A stretch of DNA of 64,000 nucleotides from Pseudomonas reidholzensis (GCF_900536025.1 NZ_UNOZ01000031.1:1-64000); one strand, 5' to 3'; shown: positions 29,925-39,111, counted from the first letter of the stretch. Numbers and translations are program-made. Notes: generated by a model not told the origin, from the sequence alone.

Positions 29925-30932
29925 TTACTGGAACAACGACTCGCTGGAAAGCCCGTTCTTCTCAAGAATCTCCCGCAACCGCTTCAACCCTTCAACCTGA
30001 ATCTGCCTGACCCTCTCCCGAGTCAAACCAATCTCCAGGCCAACATCCTCAAGCGTACTGCTCTCATGCCCACGCAGGCCAAACCGACGCACCACCACTT
30101 CACGCTGCTTGTCGGTCAGCTCCCCAAGCCACTGATCGATGCTCTGCGACAGGTCATCATCCTGCAGCAGCTCACACGGGTCAGTAGGACGGTCATCCGT
30201 CAGGGTATCGAGCAGGGTCTTGTCAGAGTCCGGCCCTAGCGACACATCCACCGAAGAGACCCGCTCGTTGAGCCCAAGCATCCGCTTGACCTCAGCCACA
30301 GGCTTCTCCAACAGGTTCGCAATCTCTTCGGGCGACGGCTCATGATCGAGCTTCTGCGTCAGCTCCCGCGCAGCCCGCAGGTAGACGTTGAGCTCCTTGA
30401 CCACATGAATCGGCAGGCGAATGGTGCGGGTCTGGTTCATGATCGCCCGCTCTATGGTCTGGCGGATCCACCAGGTCGCATAGGTAGAGAAGCGGAAACC
30501 ACGTTCCGGATCGAATTTTTCCACCGCGCGGATCAGGCCAAGGTTGCCCTCCTCGATCAGGTCGAGCAGCGACAGGCCACGATTCACATAACGGCGAGCG
30601 ATTTTCACAACCAGGCGCAGGTTGCTTTCAATCATGCGCTTGCGACCGGCAGGGTCGCCTTTTTGCGAGAGGCGTGCAAAGTGCACTTCCTCTTCGGGAG
30701 AGAGCAGCGGCGAGAAGCCGATCTCATTGAGATACAGCTGGGTGGCATCGAGCGCCCGGCTGTAATCGATATACTTGTGTTGCTTGAGCGACGAGGCCGA
30801 TTTGGCCTTGGTCCGAACCGAGGGTACAGCAGGTTCGTCTGACACCACATCCGTTTCCAAGACAATGCCCGTCTCCATGAGAAGAAGGTCATCGTCGATG
30901 TCAAACTCCGGCACTTCTTTACTGAGAGCCAT
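29925..30932 (-). CDS. rpoS: RNA polymerase sigma factor RpoS (sigma-38)
   Basis: A 335-residue stationary-phase and general stress sigma factor. Regions 1.2-2 begin at about DATQLYLNEIGFSPLLSPEEE, region 2 has the core-binding RLVVKIARRYVNRGLSLLDLIEEGNLGLIRAVEKFDPERGFRFSTYATWWIRQ stretch, and region 4 ends with TRERVRQIQVEGLKRLREIL. The length is that of Pseudomonas RpoS. It lies directly downstream of nlpD; in Pseudomonas the main rpoS promoter lies inside nlpD, so nlpD carries regulatory information. The rpoS terminator, then the 224-bp repeat and rsmZ, follow. Confidence 0.98.
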   Translation of the reverse strand: MALSKEVPEFDIDDDLLLMETGIVLETDVVSDEPAVPSVRTKAKSASSLKQHKYIDYSRALDATQLYLNEIGFSPLLSPEEEVHFARLSQKGDPAGRKRMIESNLRLVVKIARRYVNRGLSLLDLIEEGNLGLIRAVEKFDPERGFRFSTYATWWIRQTIERAIMNQTRTIRLPIHVVKELNVYLRAARELTQKLDHEPSPEEIANLLEKPVAEVKRMLGLNERVSSVDVSLGPDSDKTLLDTLTDDRPTDPCELLQDDDLSQSIDQWLGELTDKQREVVVRRFGLRGHESSTLEDVGLEIGLTRERVRQIQVEGLKRLREILEKNGLSSESLFQ

Positions 30933-31040
30933 TGTTATAGTCCTTTGCTGAGTTCGAACTCAGACTCTAGCGGCACCTTATTCCCTGGCAGCGCTGGAGC
31001 CTGTCCCCTCTACATCCAAGGAACAGGCCGGGTACAACGG

Positions 31041-31886
31041 TCAACGACGCGGCAAGAACTGGAGCGGATCGACGGGTTTGCCCTGACGGCGAATTTCAAA
31101 ATGCAGTTTCACCCGATCAGTGCCCGTGGACCCCATTTCAGCGATAGCCTGCCCTGCCTTGACCTGCTGCCCTTCCCGAACCAACAGCCTGCGGTTATGA
31201 CCGTAGGCACTGACGTAGGTATCGCTGTGCTTGATGATGATCAGCTCGCCGTAGCCCCTTAATCCACTCCCGGCGTAGACCACTGCACCACCAGACGCAG
31301 CAAAAACAGGCTGTCCCAAATCACCGGCGATATCAATGCCTTTATTCAAACTACCGTTTGAAGCAAATTTTCCAATCAGGACGCCGTTCGCAGGCCAGGT
31401 CCAGCCGCCCGCAGTGCGCTCTGCGGCGGGCACCGTGGTGACCGTGGTACCGCTCGTCGCGGGGACGCTGGCGACCGTCTTGCCGCTGGCGGAGGGCACC
31501 GGCGCAGTACCCACCGGACGGCGAATAACCGTGGTCTTGCTCGACGACGAAGGGCTCGAGACCACCGTGGTACTACCGGTCGTACCACTGTTGAAGCGGA
31601 TCGCCTGACCGGGGCGAATGGTGTACGGCGCAGGGATATTGTTGCGTGCAGCCAGCTCTTTATAGTCCCAGCCATAGCGGAAGGCGATCGAGAACAGCGT
31701 GTCGCCGGGTTTGACGGTGTACTGCCCGGACGTCACGGTCGGTCGCTTGGGTGCGGCATTGTTGCGGTCGACCACCCGCGCACCGCTGGTCGAGCTGGTA
31801 CTGGAGCAGCCCGCCAGCAGGGTTGCCATGGCCAGTGCAATCGCCAGCAACTGCAAACCCGATCGATCCTTGCGCTGCAGACTCAT
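31041..31886 (-). CDS. nlpD: Lipoprotein NlpD (LysM, degenerate M23)
   Basis: A 281-residue outer-membrane lipoprotein. The signal ends in the lipobox LLAGC with Cys27 as first mature residue. LysM peptidoglycan-binding motif is at about 55-98 (YTVKPGDTLFSIAFRYGWDYKELAARNN). A Thr/Ser/Val-rich linker leads to the M23 LytM domain (about 165-275). The metal-binding first His is Asn181 in NKGID, so the domain is catalytically dead as in other NlpD proteins, which activate amidases such as AmiC in septum splitting. ATG 31886 is chosen because it gives a normal signal length; ATG 31913 is the alternative. Confidence 0.93.
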   Translation of the reverse strand: MSLQRKDRSGLQLLAIALAMATLLAGCSSTSSTSGARVVDRNNAAPKRPTVTSGQYTVKPGDTLFSIAFRYGWDYKELAARNNIPAPYTIRPGQAIRFNSGTTGSTTVVSSPSSSSKTTVIRRPVGTAPVPSASGKTVASVPATSGTTVTTVPAAERTAGGWTWPANGVLIGKFASNGSLNKGIDIAGDLGQPVFAASGGAVVYAGSGLRGYGELIIIKHSDTYVSAYGHNRRLLVREGQQVKAGQAIAEMGSTGTDRVKLHFEIRRQGKPVDPLQFLPRR

Positions 31887-32092
31887 TGTGTGACCCACCC
31901 GCGCCCCCCTCATTGGTGCCGTAACCGTTATGACGAAACGAAATGCAATATTATTGCAATTATAACCGAGCCCACACGCATTGGGGTGGGCTGGGAAAAG
32001 ATCCGACGCAGTTTCAGCACGTGCGTACGCCCCGCCAGATAGACAGGGCCGCGCGGCAAGAATTCGTCAGCGCTGCAAATATTCCGTGCGGC

Positions 32093-32770
32093 TCAGGCCA
32101 GCGGACCATTGAGCAGAGGCACGAAACGCACCGCGCCCATTACCCGCCGGGAGAATCCATGCTCCTCGCGGACGATCAGCATCAGTTGCTGCGACTCGCC
32201 GGCTGGTCCGACCGGTATCACCAGCCGCCCCCCGGGCGCCAGCTGATCGAGCAGGGCCTGGGGCACCTCGGGTGCAACCGCGGTGACGATGATGCCGTTG
32301 TACGGCGCCAGTGCCTGCCAACCGTCGCAACCATCGCCCCAGCGGAACACCACGTTGCGCAGGTTGAGCTCGACCAGGCGCTCCTTGGCCCGGTCCTGGA
32401 GGACCTTGATCCGCTCCACCGAGAACACCCGCTCGACCAGCTGGGCGAGGATCGAGGTCTGGTAGCCCGAACCGGTACCGATCTCCAGCACCTTGTCCAA
32501 CGGCCCCGCCTCCAGCAACAGCTCGGTCATGTGGGCGACGATGAACGGCTGGGAGATGGTCTGGTTGTGCCCGATCGGTAACGCGGTGTCTTCGTAGGCA
32601 CGATGCGCGAGTGCTTCGTCGACGAACAGGTGACGCGGCGTGCGGCGAATGGCCTCGAGCACCTTGCTGTTCGACACGCCCTCCTCGCACAGGCGCTGGA
32701 TCAGCCGCTCGCGCGTGCGCTGCGAAGTCATGCCGATACCGCGGCGCTGCAGATCGTCCTGTTCGCGCAT
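32093..32770 (-). CDS. pcm: Protein-L-isoaspartate O-methyltransferase
   Basis: A 225-residue repair enzyme that methylates L-isoaspartyl residues in damaged proteins using S-adenosylmethionine. Diagnostic motifs are GHNQTISQPFIVAHMTELL, LEIGTGSGYQTSILA and APGGRLVIPVG. The first ATG 32770 overlaps the surE stop (TGATG) and has GGAGG about ten bases upstream, so I prefer it; ATG 32731 (MTSQRTRERL) would give the 212-residue length nearer P. aeruginosa Pcm. The gene lies in the ispF-truD-surE-pcm unit, upstream of nlpD-rpoS. Confidence 0.95.
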   Translation of the reverse strand: MREQDDLQRRGIGMTSQRTRERLIQRLCEEGVSNSKVLEAIRRTPRHLFVDEALAHRAYEDTALPIGHNQTISQPFIVAHMTELLLEAGPLDKVLEIGTGSGYQTSILAQLVERVFSVERIKVLQDRAKERLVELNLRNVVFRWGDGCDGWQALAPYNGIIVTAVAPEVPQALLDQLAPGGRLVIPVGPAGESQQLMLIVREEHGFSRRVMGAVRFVPLLNGPLA

Positions 32771-33519
32771 CAGAGCACGCCCTCCAGCCAGCCATCGAGC
32801 TGTTCGAAGGCGTCGTTGAAGGTGCGGTCGAGTTGCAGCGGGGTGATCGACACGTAGCCCTGCATCACCGCATGGAAGTCCGTGCCCGGGCCGCCGTCCT
32901 CGGCGTCACCGGCCACGGCGATCCAGTAGCCTTCCTTGCCACGCGGGTTGACCACCTTGGTCGGCGCCGCAGCCCGGGCACGGTGGCCCAGGCGGGTCAG
33001 CTGGAGGCCACGGATGTGCTCCAGCGGCAGGTTGGGGATGTTGATGTTGAGCACGGTACGCGGCGGCAACTGCAGGCGTGCCTGCGCCTCGACCAGGCGC
33101 CGGGCGATGTAGGCCGCGGCGGGGAGGTTGTCGGGCTGACGCGACACCAGCGAGAAGGCCAGCGAGGTACCACCGAGGAAACGCCCTTCGAGCGCTGCGG
33201 CGACCGTACCGGAATACAGCACGTCATCACCCAGGTTGGCCCCCAGGTTGATGCCCGAGACGACCATGTCCGGGGTGTCTGGCAGCAGGCCGTTGAGCCC
33301 CAGGTGCACGCAGTCGGTCGGCGTGCCGTTGAGGCTGATGAAGCCGTTGGCCAAGACCGTCGGGTGCAGCGGCCGGTCCAGCGTCAGCGAACTGCCGGCG
33401 CCGCTCTTGTCTTGGTCCGGGGCGATCACCGCGCACTCGGCGTAGTCCGCCAGCGCAGCATGCAGCGCAGCGAGGCCTGGGGCGGTAACACCGTCGTCAT
33501 TGGAAATCAGAATACGCAT
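32770..33519 (-). CDS. surE: 5'/3'-nucleotidase SurE
   Basis: A 249-residue metal-dependent nucleotidase active on nucleoside monophosphates in stationary phase. The N-terminal MRILISNDDGVTAPG holds the metal-binding Asp pair (D8, D9), and VVSGINLGANLGDDVLYSGTVAAA carries the conserved NxG core. The last base shares the first of pcm, and the start overlaps truD by 13 bp, so expression is tightly coupled. In-frame residues before ATG 33519 do not fit the family. Confidence 0.97.
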   Translation of the reverse strand: MRILISNDDGVTAPGLAALHAALADYAECAVIAPDQDKSGAGSSLTLDRPLHPTVLANGFISLNGTPTDCVHLGLNGLLPDTPDMVVSGINLGANLGDDVLYSGTVAAALEGRFLGGTSLAFSLVSRQPDNLPAAAYIARRLVEAQARLQLPPRTVLNINIPNLPLEHIRGLQLTRLGHRARAAAPTKVVNPRGKEGYWIAVAGDAEDGGPGTDFHAVMQGYVSITPLQLDRTFNDAFEQLDGWLEGVL

Positions 33520-34568
33520 GGGCTGTCCGTCTGCCCTGCCGGCACCAGATCGACTAGCTCGCGCACCACGACGGTGGCGAAGCATCCGGCCGGAAGGACG
33601 AATTCCAGTTGCAGGATATCAGGCTCGGGATAATGCCACGTCAGCCCGCCAATAGGGAGCCGCAGGATGCGTCGTTCGTGACTCATGCCCGCGCGCGCCA
33701 ACCAGTTGCACAGTGCCAGGTGCTGCTCGCCGATGCTCGCCTCGAGCGCGCCGGTGGCAGCGCTGGTCGGCGTGGCGCCTTCGCCCCACAGCGGCCCGGT
33801 CGGGTGCAGGTCGAGGATCGCCAGGCGCGGATCGGCGCATTCCGCCTCGCCCGCGGCAAAGAAGCTGCGGCTGTCGGTGAAGGCTAGCAGATCACCCACC
33901 TGGGCACGTTGCCAGCTGCCATCGGCAACGCGCGCCGCCAGCACCTGGTTGAACAGGTAGCTGCGCCCGGCCGAGAGCAGCCGTGAACGCACGTTGCGCT
34001 GTTCCGGCAGCGCTGCACGCGCGGCCCAGTCCTGGGCGTCATGCACGTTGCCGCCGCCATGGCCGAAGCGCTGGCTGCCAAAATAGTTGGGCACACCCTG
34101 GGCCTTGAGCTGTTCCAGGCGCGCATCCAGCGCGCCATGCTCGGCCGCCAACGCGGTCAGGCGCAGGGTGAAGCCGTTGGCCGAATGCGCGCCACGTTGC
34201 AGCTTGCGCGTGTGGCGCACCTGCTTGAGCACGCGCAGGGTTTCGTCCTCGGCGCGCGACAAGTCGGGATCGGCCTTGCCTGGCAGGTGCAGGCTGAACC
34301 ACTGCCGGGTCAGGGCCTGACGGTCCTTGAGGCCGGCGTAGCTGATCGAGCGCACCGGTACACCGGCGGCGCGGGCGAGCCGGCGGGCCGCTTCCTCGGT
34401 ATTCAGGTCACGCTTCTCGACCCACAGCCAGAGGTGTTCACCTTGGCCGGACAGCGGGATATCGAGCACTTCGTCGACCTGGAAATCTTCGGCCACGGCC
34501 TTCAGCACGGCACTGCCCAAGGCGTCACCCGAGGCCCGCGGCCCCAGCAATTGCAGTACGTTCATCAT
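33507..34568 (-). CDS. truD: tRNA pseudouridine synthase D
   Basis: A 353-residue TruD, which makes pseudouridine 13 in tRNA-Glu. The catalytic motif YAGLKDRQALTRQW places the key Asp at 82. The characteristic insertion segment NYFGSQRFGHGGGNVHDA follows around residue 160. It sits between ispF and surE with overlaps of four and thirteen bases, as in other gammaproteobacteria. A start two residues later at 34565 is also possible. Confidence 0.96.
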   Translation of the reverse strand: MMNVLQLLGPRASGDALGSAVLKAVAEDFQVDEVLDIPLSGQGEHLWLWVEKRDLNTEEAARRLARAAGVPVRSISYAGLKDRQALTRQWFSLHLPGKADPDLSRAEDETLRVLKQVRHTRKLQRGAHSANGFTLRLTALAAEHGALDARLEQLKAQGVPNYFGSQRFGHGGGNVHDAQDWAARAALPEQRNVRSRLLSAGRSYLFNQVLAARVADGSWQRAQVGDLLAFTDSRSFFAAGEAECADPRLAILDLHPTGPLWGEGATPTSAATGALEASIGEQHLALCNWLARAGMSHERRILRLPIGGLTWHYPEPDILQLEFVLPAGCFATVVVRELVDLVPAGQTDSPCVF

Positions 34569-35038
34569 GCGTTCAGCAACAGGGCGACCGCATGCACGGC
34601 AATCCCTTCCTCGCGGCCGGCGAAGCCGAGCTTTTCAGTGGTGGTGGCCTTGACGTTGACCTGGTCGAGCTCGACCTGCAGGTCTTCGGCGATCAGCTGG
34701 CGCATGGTTTCGATATGCGGGGCCATCTTCGGCGCCTGGGCGACGATGGTGGCGTCGACGTTGCCCACCTTCCAGCCCTTGGCCTGGACGATGGCGAGCA
34801 CATGGCGCAGCAGCACGCGGCTGTCGGCACCCTTGAATTGCGGGTCGGTATCAGGGAAGTGCTTGCCGATGTCGCCCAGCGCCGCGGCGCCCAGCAGGGC
34901 ATCGCTCAAGGCATGCAACACGACATCGCCGTCGGAATGGGCCAGCAGGCCGTATTTGTGAGGGATACGCACCCCACCCAAGGTAATGAAATCACCGTCG
35001 GCAAACCGGTGCACATCGTAGCCATGGCCAATACGCAT
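34565..35038 (-). CDS. ispF: 2-C-methyl-D-erythritol 2,4-cyclodiphosphate synthase
   Basis: A 157-residue MEP-pathway enzyme that cyclises the IspE product to MEcPP. Zinc ligands lie in GYDVHRF (Asp8, His10) and the later HSDGDV. The universal start MRIGHGYDVHRF fixes ATG 35038. Immediately upstream, three bases from the ATG, is an intrinsic-terminator-like hairpin with no room for a Shine-Dalgarno. It leads the ispF-truD-surE-pcm block. ispD lies about 3 kb away rather than next to it. Confidence 0.97.
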   Translation of the reverse strand: MRIGHGYDVHRFADGDFITLGGVRIPHKYGLLAHSDGDVVLHALSDALLGAAALGDIGKHFPDTDPQFKGADSRVLLRHVLAIVQAKGWKVGNVDATIVAQAPKMAPHIETMRQLIAEDLQVELDQVNVKATTTEKLGFAGREEGIAVHAVALLLNA

Positions 35039-35040
35039 AG

Positions 35041-35066
35041 AAAAACGCCCTGATTAAGTCAGGGCG
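35041..35066 (-). terminator. Hairpin with T-run abutting the ispF start
   Basis: Perfect 8-bp stem CGCCCTGA/TCAGGGCG (35046-35053, 35059-35066) followed by TTTTT and then CT-ATG. It looks like the fghA terminator but occupies the ribosome-binding region of ispF. Confidence 0.75.
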
Positions 35067-35103
35067 AGATTCTACCTGCTTTGTACTACCTTGGGCGTTT
35101 GGT

Positions 35104-35124
35104 TTTAGGGCTGCGGCGCAGCCC
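35104..35124 (-). terminator. Hairpin after fghA
   Basis: Stem GGGCTGC/GCAGCCC with a GGC loop (35108-35124), followed by TAAAACC on the minus strand. Weak T-run; probably a first, partial terminator of adhC-fghA. Confidence 0.45.
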
Positions 35125-35132
35125 CGCAACGA

Positions 35133-35987
35133 TCAGGCCCGACCCAGCGCCGTCGCATGATGACGCAGGTGCTCGTCGATGAAGCTGGCGATGAAGTAGT
35201 AGCTGTGGTCATAGCCCGGCTGCAGACGCAGGGTCAGCGTGTGCCCGGCTTTGCGCGCGGCCTGCTCCAGGGCCTGTGGCTTGAGCTGTGTCTCGAGGAA
35301 ATCATCGCGATCGCCCTGGTCCACCAGCACCGGTGGGCAATCGCCCGCCGCCGTCTCGGCCAGCAACACGCTGGCATCCCACTCGCGCCAGCGCGCGCGG
35401 TCGTCACCCAGGTAACGGGAGAAGGCCTTCTCGCCCCACGGGCAATCCATCGGATTGCTGATCGGCGAGAACGCCGACACCGACTGGTAGCGCCCAGGGT
35501 TGCGCAGGGCGCACACCAGCGCGCCGTGCCCACCCATCGAGTGACCGCTGATGCTGCGCTGGTCGGAGGCCGGGAAATGCGCCTCGACCAGGGCCGGCAG
35601 CTCTTGCACCACATAGTCATGCATGCGGTAGTGCTGGGCCCACGGCTGCTGGGTGGCGTTGAGGTAGAAGCCGGCACCGAGGCCGAAGTCCCAGGCGCCG
35701 TCAGGGTCGCCCGGCACCTGCTCGCCACGCGGGCTGGTGTCGGGGGCGACGATGATCAACCCGAGCTCGGCGGCCAGGCGCTGGGCGCCGGCCTTCTGCA
35801 TGAAGTTCTCGTCGGTGCAGGTCAGGCCGCTCAGCCAATACAGCACCGGCAGCTTTTCACCCTGCTCGGCCTGCGGGGGCAGGTAGACGGCGAACACCAT
35901 GTCGCAGCCGAGCACCTTGGAGTGGTGCCGGTAACGCTTGTGCCAGCCGCCGAAGCTTTTCTGGCAGGAGATGTTTTCCAGGCTCAT
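35133..35987 (-). CDS. fghA: S-formylglutathione hydrolase
   Basis: A 284-residue esterase-D-family hydrolase that releases formate and glutathione in formaldehyde detoxification. The nucleophile Ser150 lies in GHSMGGHGA; the Asp in VDQGDRDDFL and the His in YDHSYYF complete the triad. The N-terminus MSLENISCQKSFGGWHKRYRHHSK is typical. It follows adhC after 8 bp on the same strand, forming the two-step pathway in one transcript. Confidence 0.97.
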   Translation of the reverse strand: MSLENISCQKSFGGWHKRYRHHSKVLGCDMVFAVYLPPQAEQGEKLPVLYWLSGLTCTDENFMQKAGAQRLAAELGLIIVAPDTSPRGEQVPGDPDGAWDFGLGAGFYLNATQQPWAQHYRMHDYVVQELPALVEAHFPASDQRSISGHSMGGHGALVCALRNPGRYQSVSAFSPISNPMDCPWGEKAFSRYLGDDRARWREWDASVLLAETAAGDCPPVLVDQGDRDDFLETQLKPQALEQAARKAGHTLTLRLQPGYDHSYYFIASFIDEHLRHHATALGRA

Positions 35988-35995
35988 GGCAGACC

Positions 35996-37108
35996 TCAGA
36001 AGTGGATCACGCTGCGGATGCTCTTGCCTTCATGCATCAGGTCGAAGGCCTTGTTGATGTCTTCCAGGCCCATGGTGTGGGTGATGAAGGTGTCCAGCGG
36101 GATCTCGCCCTTCTCGGACATTTCAACGTAGCTCGGCAGCTCGCTGCGCCCGCGCACACCGCCGAACGCCGAACCGCGCCAGACGCGACCGGTCACCAGT
36201 TGGAACGGTCGGGTGGCGATTTCCTGGCCGGCACCGGCAACGCCGATGATCACCGACTCGCCCCAGCCTTTGTGGCAGCACTCGAGGGCCGCACGCATCA
36301 GCTGGACGTTGCCCACACACTCGAACGAGTAATCGACGCCGCCGTCGGTGAGGTCGACGATGACTTCCTGGATCGGGCGGTCGTAGTCTTTCGGGTTGAC
36401 GCAGTCAGTGGCGCCGAGCTGACGCGCGATGTCGAACTTGCTCGGGTTGATGTCGACGGCAATGATCCGCGCAGCCTTGGCTTTCACCGCGCCGATGATC
36501 GCCGACAGGCCAATGCCGCCCAGGCCGAAGATGGCCACGGTGTCACCCGGCTGGACCTTGGCGGTGTTGAGCACGGCGCCGATACCGGTGGTGACGCCGC
36601 AGCCGAGCAGGCAGACTTTTTCCAGTGGCGCGTCTTTCTGGATCTTGGCCACGGAGATTTCCGGCAGCACGGTGTACTCGGAGAAGGTCGAGGTGCCCAT
36701 GTAGTGGAACAGCTGCTGGCCTTTGTAGGAGAAGCGCGTGGTGCCGTCCGGCATCAGGCCCTTGCCCTGGGTGGCACGGATGGCCTGGCACAGGTTGGTC
36801 TTGCCCGAGCGGCAGAACTTGCACTGGCCGCACTCTGGGGTGTACAGCGGGATCACATGGTCACCGACCGCGACCGAGGTCACGCCCTCGCCGACCGCCT
36901 CGACGATACCGCCGCCTTCATGGCCGAGGATCGACGGGAAGATGCCTTCCGGGTCGGCGCCCGACAAGGTGTAGGCATCGGTGTGGCAGACGCCGCTGGC
37001 GACCACGCGCACCAGCACTTCGCCGGCCTTGGGCATGGCCACGTCGACTTCGACGATTTCCAGGGGTTTCTTCGCCTCGAAGGCTACGGCGGCGCGGGAC
37101 TTGATCAT
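35996..37108 (-). CDS. adhC: S-(hydroxymethyl)glutathione dehydrogenase, class III alcohol dehydrogenase
   Basis: A 370-residue zinc-dependent NAD dehydrogenase that oxidises the glutathione adduct of formaldehyde. Catalytic zinc Cys lies in VCHTDAYTLSGADPEG, structural zinc in CGQCKFCRSGKTNLC, and the dinucleotide fold in FGLGGIGLSAI. ATG 37108 gives the standard MIKSRAAVAFEAKKPLEIVEVD and follows a GGAGG-type site. It is divergent from a LysR gene across 107 bp, so that regulator may control it. Confidence 0.97.
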   Translation of the reverse strand: MIKSRAAVAFEAKKPLEIVEVDVAMPKAGEVLVRVVASGVCHTDAYTLSGADPEGIFPSILGHEGGGIVEAVGEGVTSVAVGDHVIPLYTPECGQCKFCRSGKTNLCQAIRATQGKGLMPDGTTRFSYKGQQLFHYMGTSTFSEYTVLPEISVAKIQKDAPLEKVCLLGCGVTTGIGAVLNTAKVQPGDTVAIFGLGGIGLSAIIGAVKAKAARIIAVDINPSKFDIARQLGATDCVNPKDYDRPIQEVIVDLTDGGVDYSFECVGNVQLMRAALECCHKGWGESVIIGVAGAGQEIATRPFQLVTGRVWRGSAFGGVRGRSELPSYVEMSEKGEIPLDTFITHTMGLEDINKAFDLMHEGKSIRSVIHF

Positions 37109-37215
37109 GGGAGGTCTCCAGATAGAGGGTCGATGCAATCCGCGCAGTGTAATTCACCCGTGTTTGATGAATAATCCAGCCAAAGACAAAACATTATTGC
37201 TGCACAGGGATAATC

Positions 37216-38112
37216 ATGAGCAACCGCTGGGAAGGCATCGACGAGTTTGTCGCGGTGGCCGAATCGGGCCAGTTCACCGCCGCTGCCGAGCGCCTGGGAG
37301 TGTCTTCGTCGCATGTCAGCCGGCAGATCGCCCGCCTTGAAGAGCGCTTGCAGACGCGCCTGCTGTACCGCAGCACCCGGCGTGTAACGCTGAGTGAAGC
37401 CGGGCAGACCTTCCTGCAGCATTGCCAGCGCCTGCAGGATGGTCGCGAGGAGGCGCTACGCGCCGTCGGCGACCTGGCCAGCGAACCCAAAGGTTTGCTG
37501 CGCATGACCTGTGCGGTGGCCTATGGCGAGCGCTTCATCGTGCCGTTGGTGACCCGCTTCATGGCGCTGTACCCGCAGCTGCGGGTAGAGGTGCAGTTGA
37601 GCAACCACACGCTGGACTTGCTGCACGAGGGCATGGATTTGGCGATCCGCCTGGGCCGATTGCAGGACTCGCGCCTGGTCGCCGCGCGCCTGGCGCCTCG
37701 ACGCATGTTCCTGTGCGCCTCGCCAGCGTACCTGGAGCGGTATGGCCGCCCGCACAGTTTGTCCGAACTGGCGCGGCACAACTGCCTGATCGGCAGCACG
37801 GATATCTGGGCGCTGAAGCAGGACGGTCGCGAGTTGAGTCAGCGGGTGCAGGGCAATTGGCGCTGCAACAGTGGCCAGGCGGTGCTGGACGCGGCGCTCC
37901 AGGGCATAGGGTTGTGTCAGTTGCCCGACTATTACGTGCTCGAGCACCTCAACAGTGGCGCGCTGGTGTCGTTGCTGGAGGCCCATCAACCGCCGAACAC
38001 CGCCGTGTGGGCGCTGTACCCGCAGCAGCGGCACCTGTCACCGAAGGTGCGCCGGCTGGTGGATTATCTCAAGGAGGGATTGGCGCAGTTGCCGGAGTAT
38101 CGGGCTGACTAG
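37216..38112 (+). CDS. LysR-type transcriptional regulator
   Basis: A 298-residue LysR regulator with the winged helix-turn-helix at about 5-62 (QFTAAAERLGVSSSHVSRQIARLEERLQTRLLYRSTRRV) and a CrgA-like substrate-binding domain (PKGLLRMTCAVAYGERFIVPLV). ATG 37216 directly follows a GGGATAATC segment. It is divergent from adhC with 107 bp between starts, but LysR genes at this position are conserved across the P. putida group and the effector is unknown, so control of formaldehyde oxidation is only an inference. Confidence 0.88.
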   Translation: MSNRWEGIDEFVAVAESGQFTAAAERLGVSSSHVSRQIARLEERLQTRLLYRSTRRVTLSEAGQTFLQHCQRLQDGREEALRAVGDLASEPKGLLRMTCAVAYGERFIVPLVTRFMALYPQLRVEVQLSNHTLDLLHEGMDLAIRLGRLQDSRLVAARLAPRRMFLCASPAYLERYGRPHSLSELARHNCLIGSTDIWALKQDGRELSQRVQGNWRCNSGQAVLDAALQGIGLCQLPDYYVLEHLNSGALVSLLEAHQPPNTAVWALYPQQRHLSPKVRRLVDYLKEGLAQLPEYRAD

Positions 38113-38125
38113 CGCGACGCAGGTT

Positions 38126-38833
38126 TCAGCGGCGTGCGGACCAGCGCTGGCGCAGCCACTCGAGGTCTTCCGGCCGGGTGACCTTGATGTTGTCACTACG
38201 CCCTTCGACCAGCCGGGGTGCCTGCCCCGACCATTCGATCGCCGACGCCTCGTCGGTCACGGCCACATCAGACACCAGGCACTCGGCCAGTGCCCGGTGC
38301 AACGCGCCGAGGCGAAACATCTGCGGGGTAAAGGCCTGCCAGATCGTGCTGCGGTCTACCGTGGCACTGACCCGGCCACTGGCATCGGCGCGTTTCAGCG
38401 TGTCGCGCGCCGGCACGGCCAGCAGCCCACCGACCGGATCATCGGCCAGCTCGGCCAACAACCGGTCCAGATCGCTGCGTGCCAGGTTCGGTCGTGCGGC
38501 ATCATGCACCAGCACCCAGTCGCCATCCGCCGCCCCTTGGGCATGCAGCAGCAACAAGGCGTTGAGCACCGAGTCGGCGCGCTCGCGGCCACCCGGCGCA
38601 CGCTGGATACGCGGATCGCTGGCACAGGGCAGGCCCGGCCAGTAAGGGTCATCCGCGGCAATGCTGACCACCACGCCCTTGAGCGTGGGATGGCCCAGAA
38701 AACAGTCGAGGCTATGCTCGAGAATCGTCCGCCCGCCCAACTGCAGGTACTGTTTAGGGCGATCGGCAGCCATGCGGGCACCGACGCCCGCAGCAGGAAT
38801 CACAGCCCAGAAGGCCGGCAGCAAGGCCGTCAT
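38126..38833 (-). CDS. ispD: 2-C-methyl-D-erythritol 4-phosphate cytidylyltransferase
   Basis: A 235-residue MEP-pathway enzyme that transfers CMP to MEP. The nucleotide-binding PAAGVGARMAADRPKQYLQLGGRTILEHSL starts at about residue 13, and VHDAARPNL and VTDEASAIEW are the other conserved patches. It overlaps ftsB by 4 bp. The order eno-ftsB-ispD is the usual gammaproteobacterial one. Confidence 0.97.
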   Translation of the reverse strand: MTALLPAFWAVIPAAGVGARMAADRPKQYLQLGGRTILEHSLDCFLGHPTLKGVVVSIAADDPYWPGLPCASDPRIQRAPGGRERADSVLNALLLLHAQGAADGDWVLVHDAARPNLARSDLDRLLAELADDPVGGLLAVPARDTLKRADASGRVSATVDRSTIWQAFTPQMFRLGALHRALAECLVSDVAVTDEASAIEWSGQAPRLVEGRSDNIKVTRPEDLEWLRQRWSARR

Positions 38834-39111
38834 TTCTGCGGCAACTGGAAGAGGGTCTCGCCCTCCTTGACCATGCCCAGCTCGTGACGGGCCCGTTCCT
38901 CCACGGTCTCCATACCTTTCTTCAACTCCAGGACTTCCGCATCGAGCACGCGATTACGCTCCAGCAGCCGTTCGTTTTCGGCGTGCTGTTCGTCGATCTG
39001 CTGCTTGAGCTCGGTCACTTGCGCCAGGCTGCCGCTGCCCACCCAGAGGCGGTACTGCAAGCCACCCAGCAACAGGAGCAAGATGAGAAACAACCAATAA
39101 GGACTGCGCAT
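38830..39111 (-). CDS. ftsB: Cell division protein FtsB
   Basis: A 93-residue bitopic membrane protein of the divisome core FtsQLB. One transmembrane helix (about 4-20, PYWLFLILLLLLGGLQYRLWV) is followed by a leucine-zipper coiled coil (about 28-72) in the periplasm. The C-terminal end EERARHELGMVKEGETLFQLPQ contains the conserved domain that contacts FtsQ. It overlaps ispD and lies about 170 bp downstream of eno. Confidence 0.96.
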   Translation of the reverse strand: MRSPYWLFLILLLLLGGLQYRLWVGSGSLAQVTELKQQIDEQHAENERLLERNRVLDAEVLELKKGMETVEERARHELGMVKEGETLFQLPQK

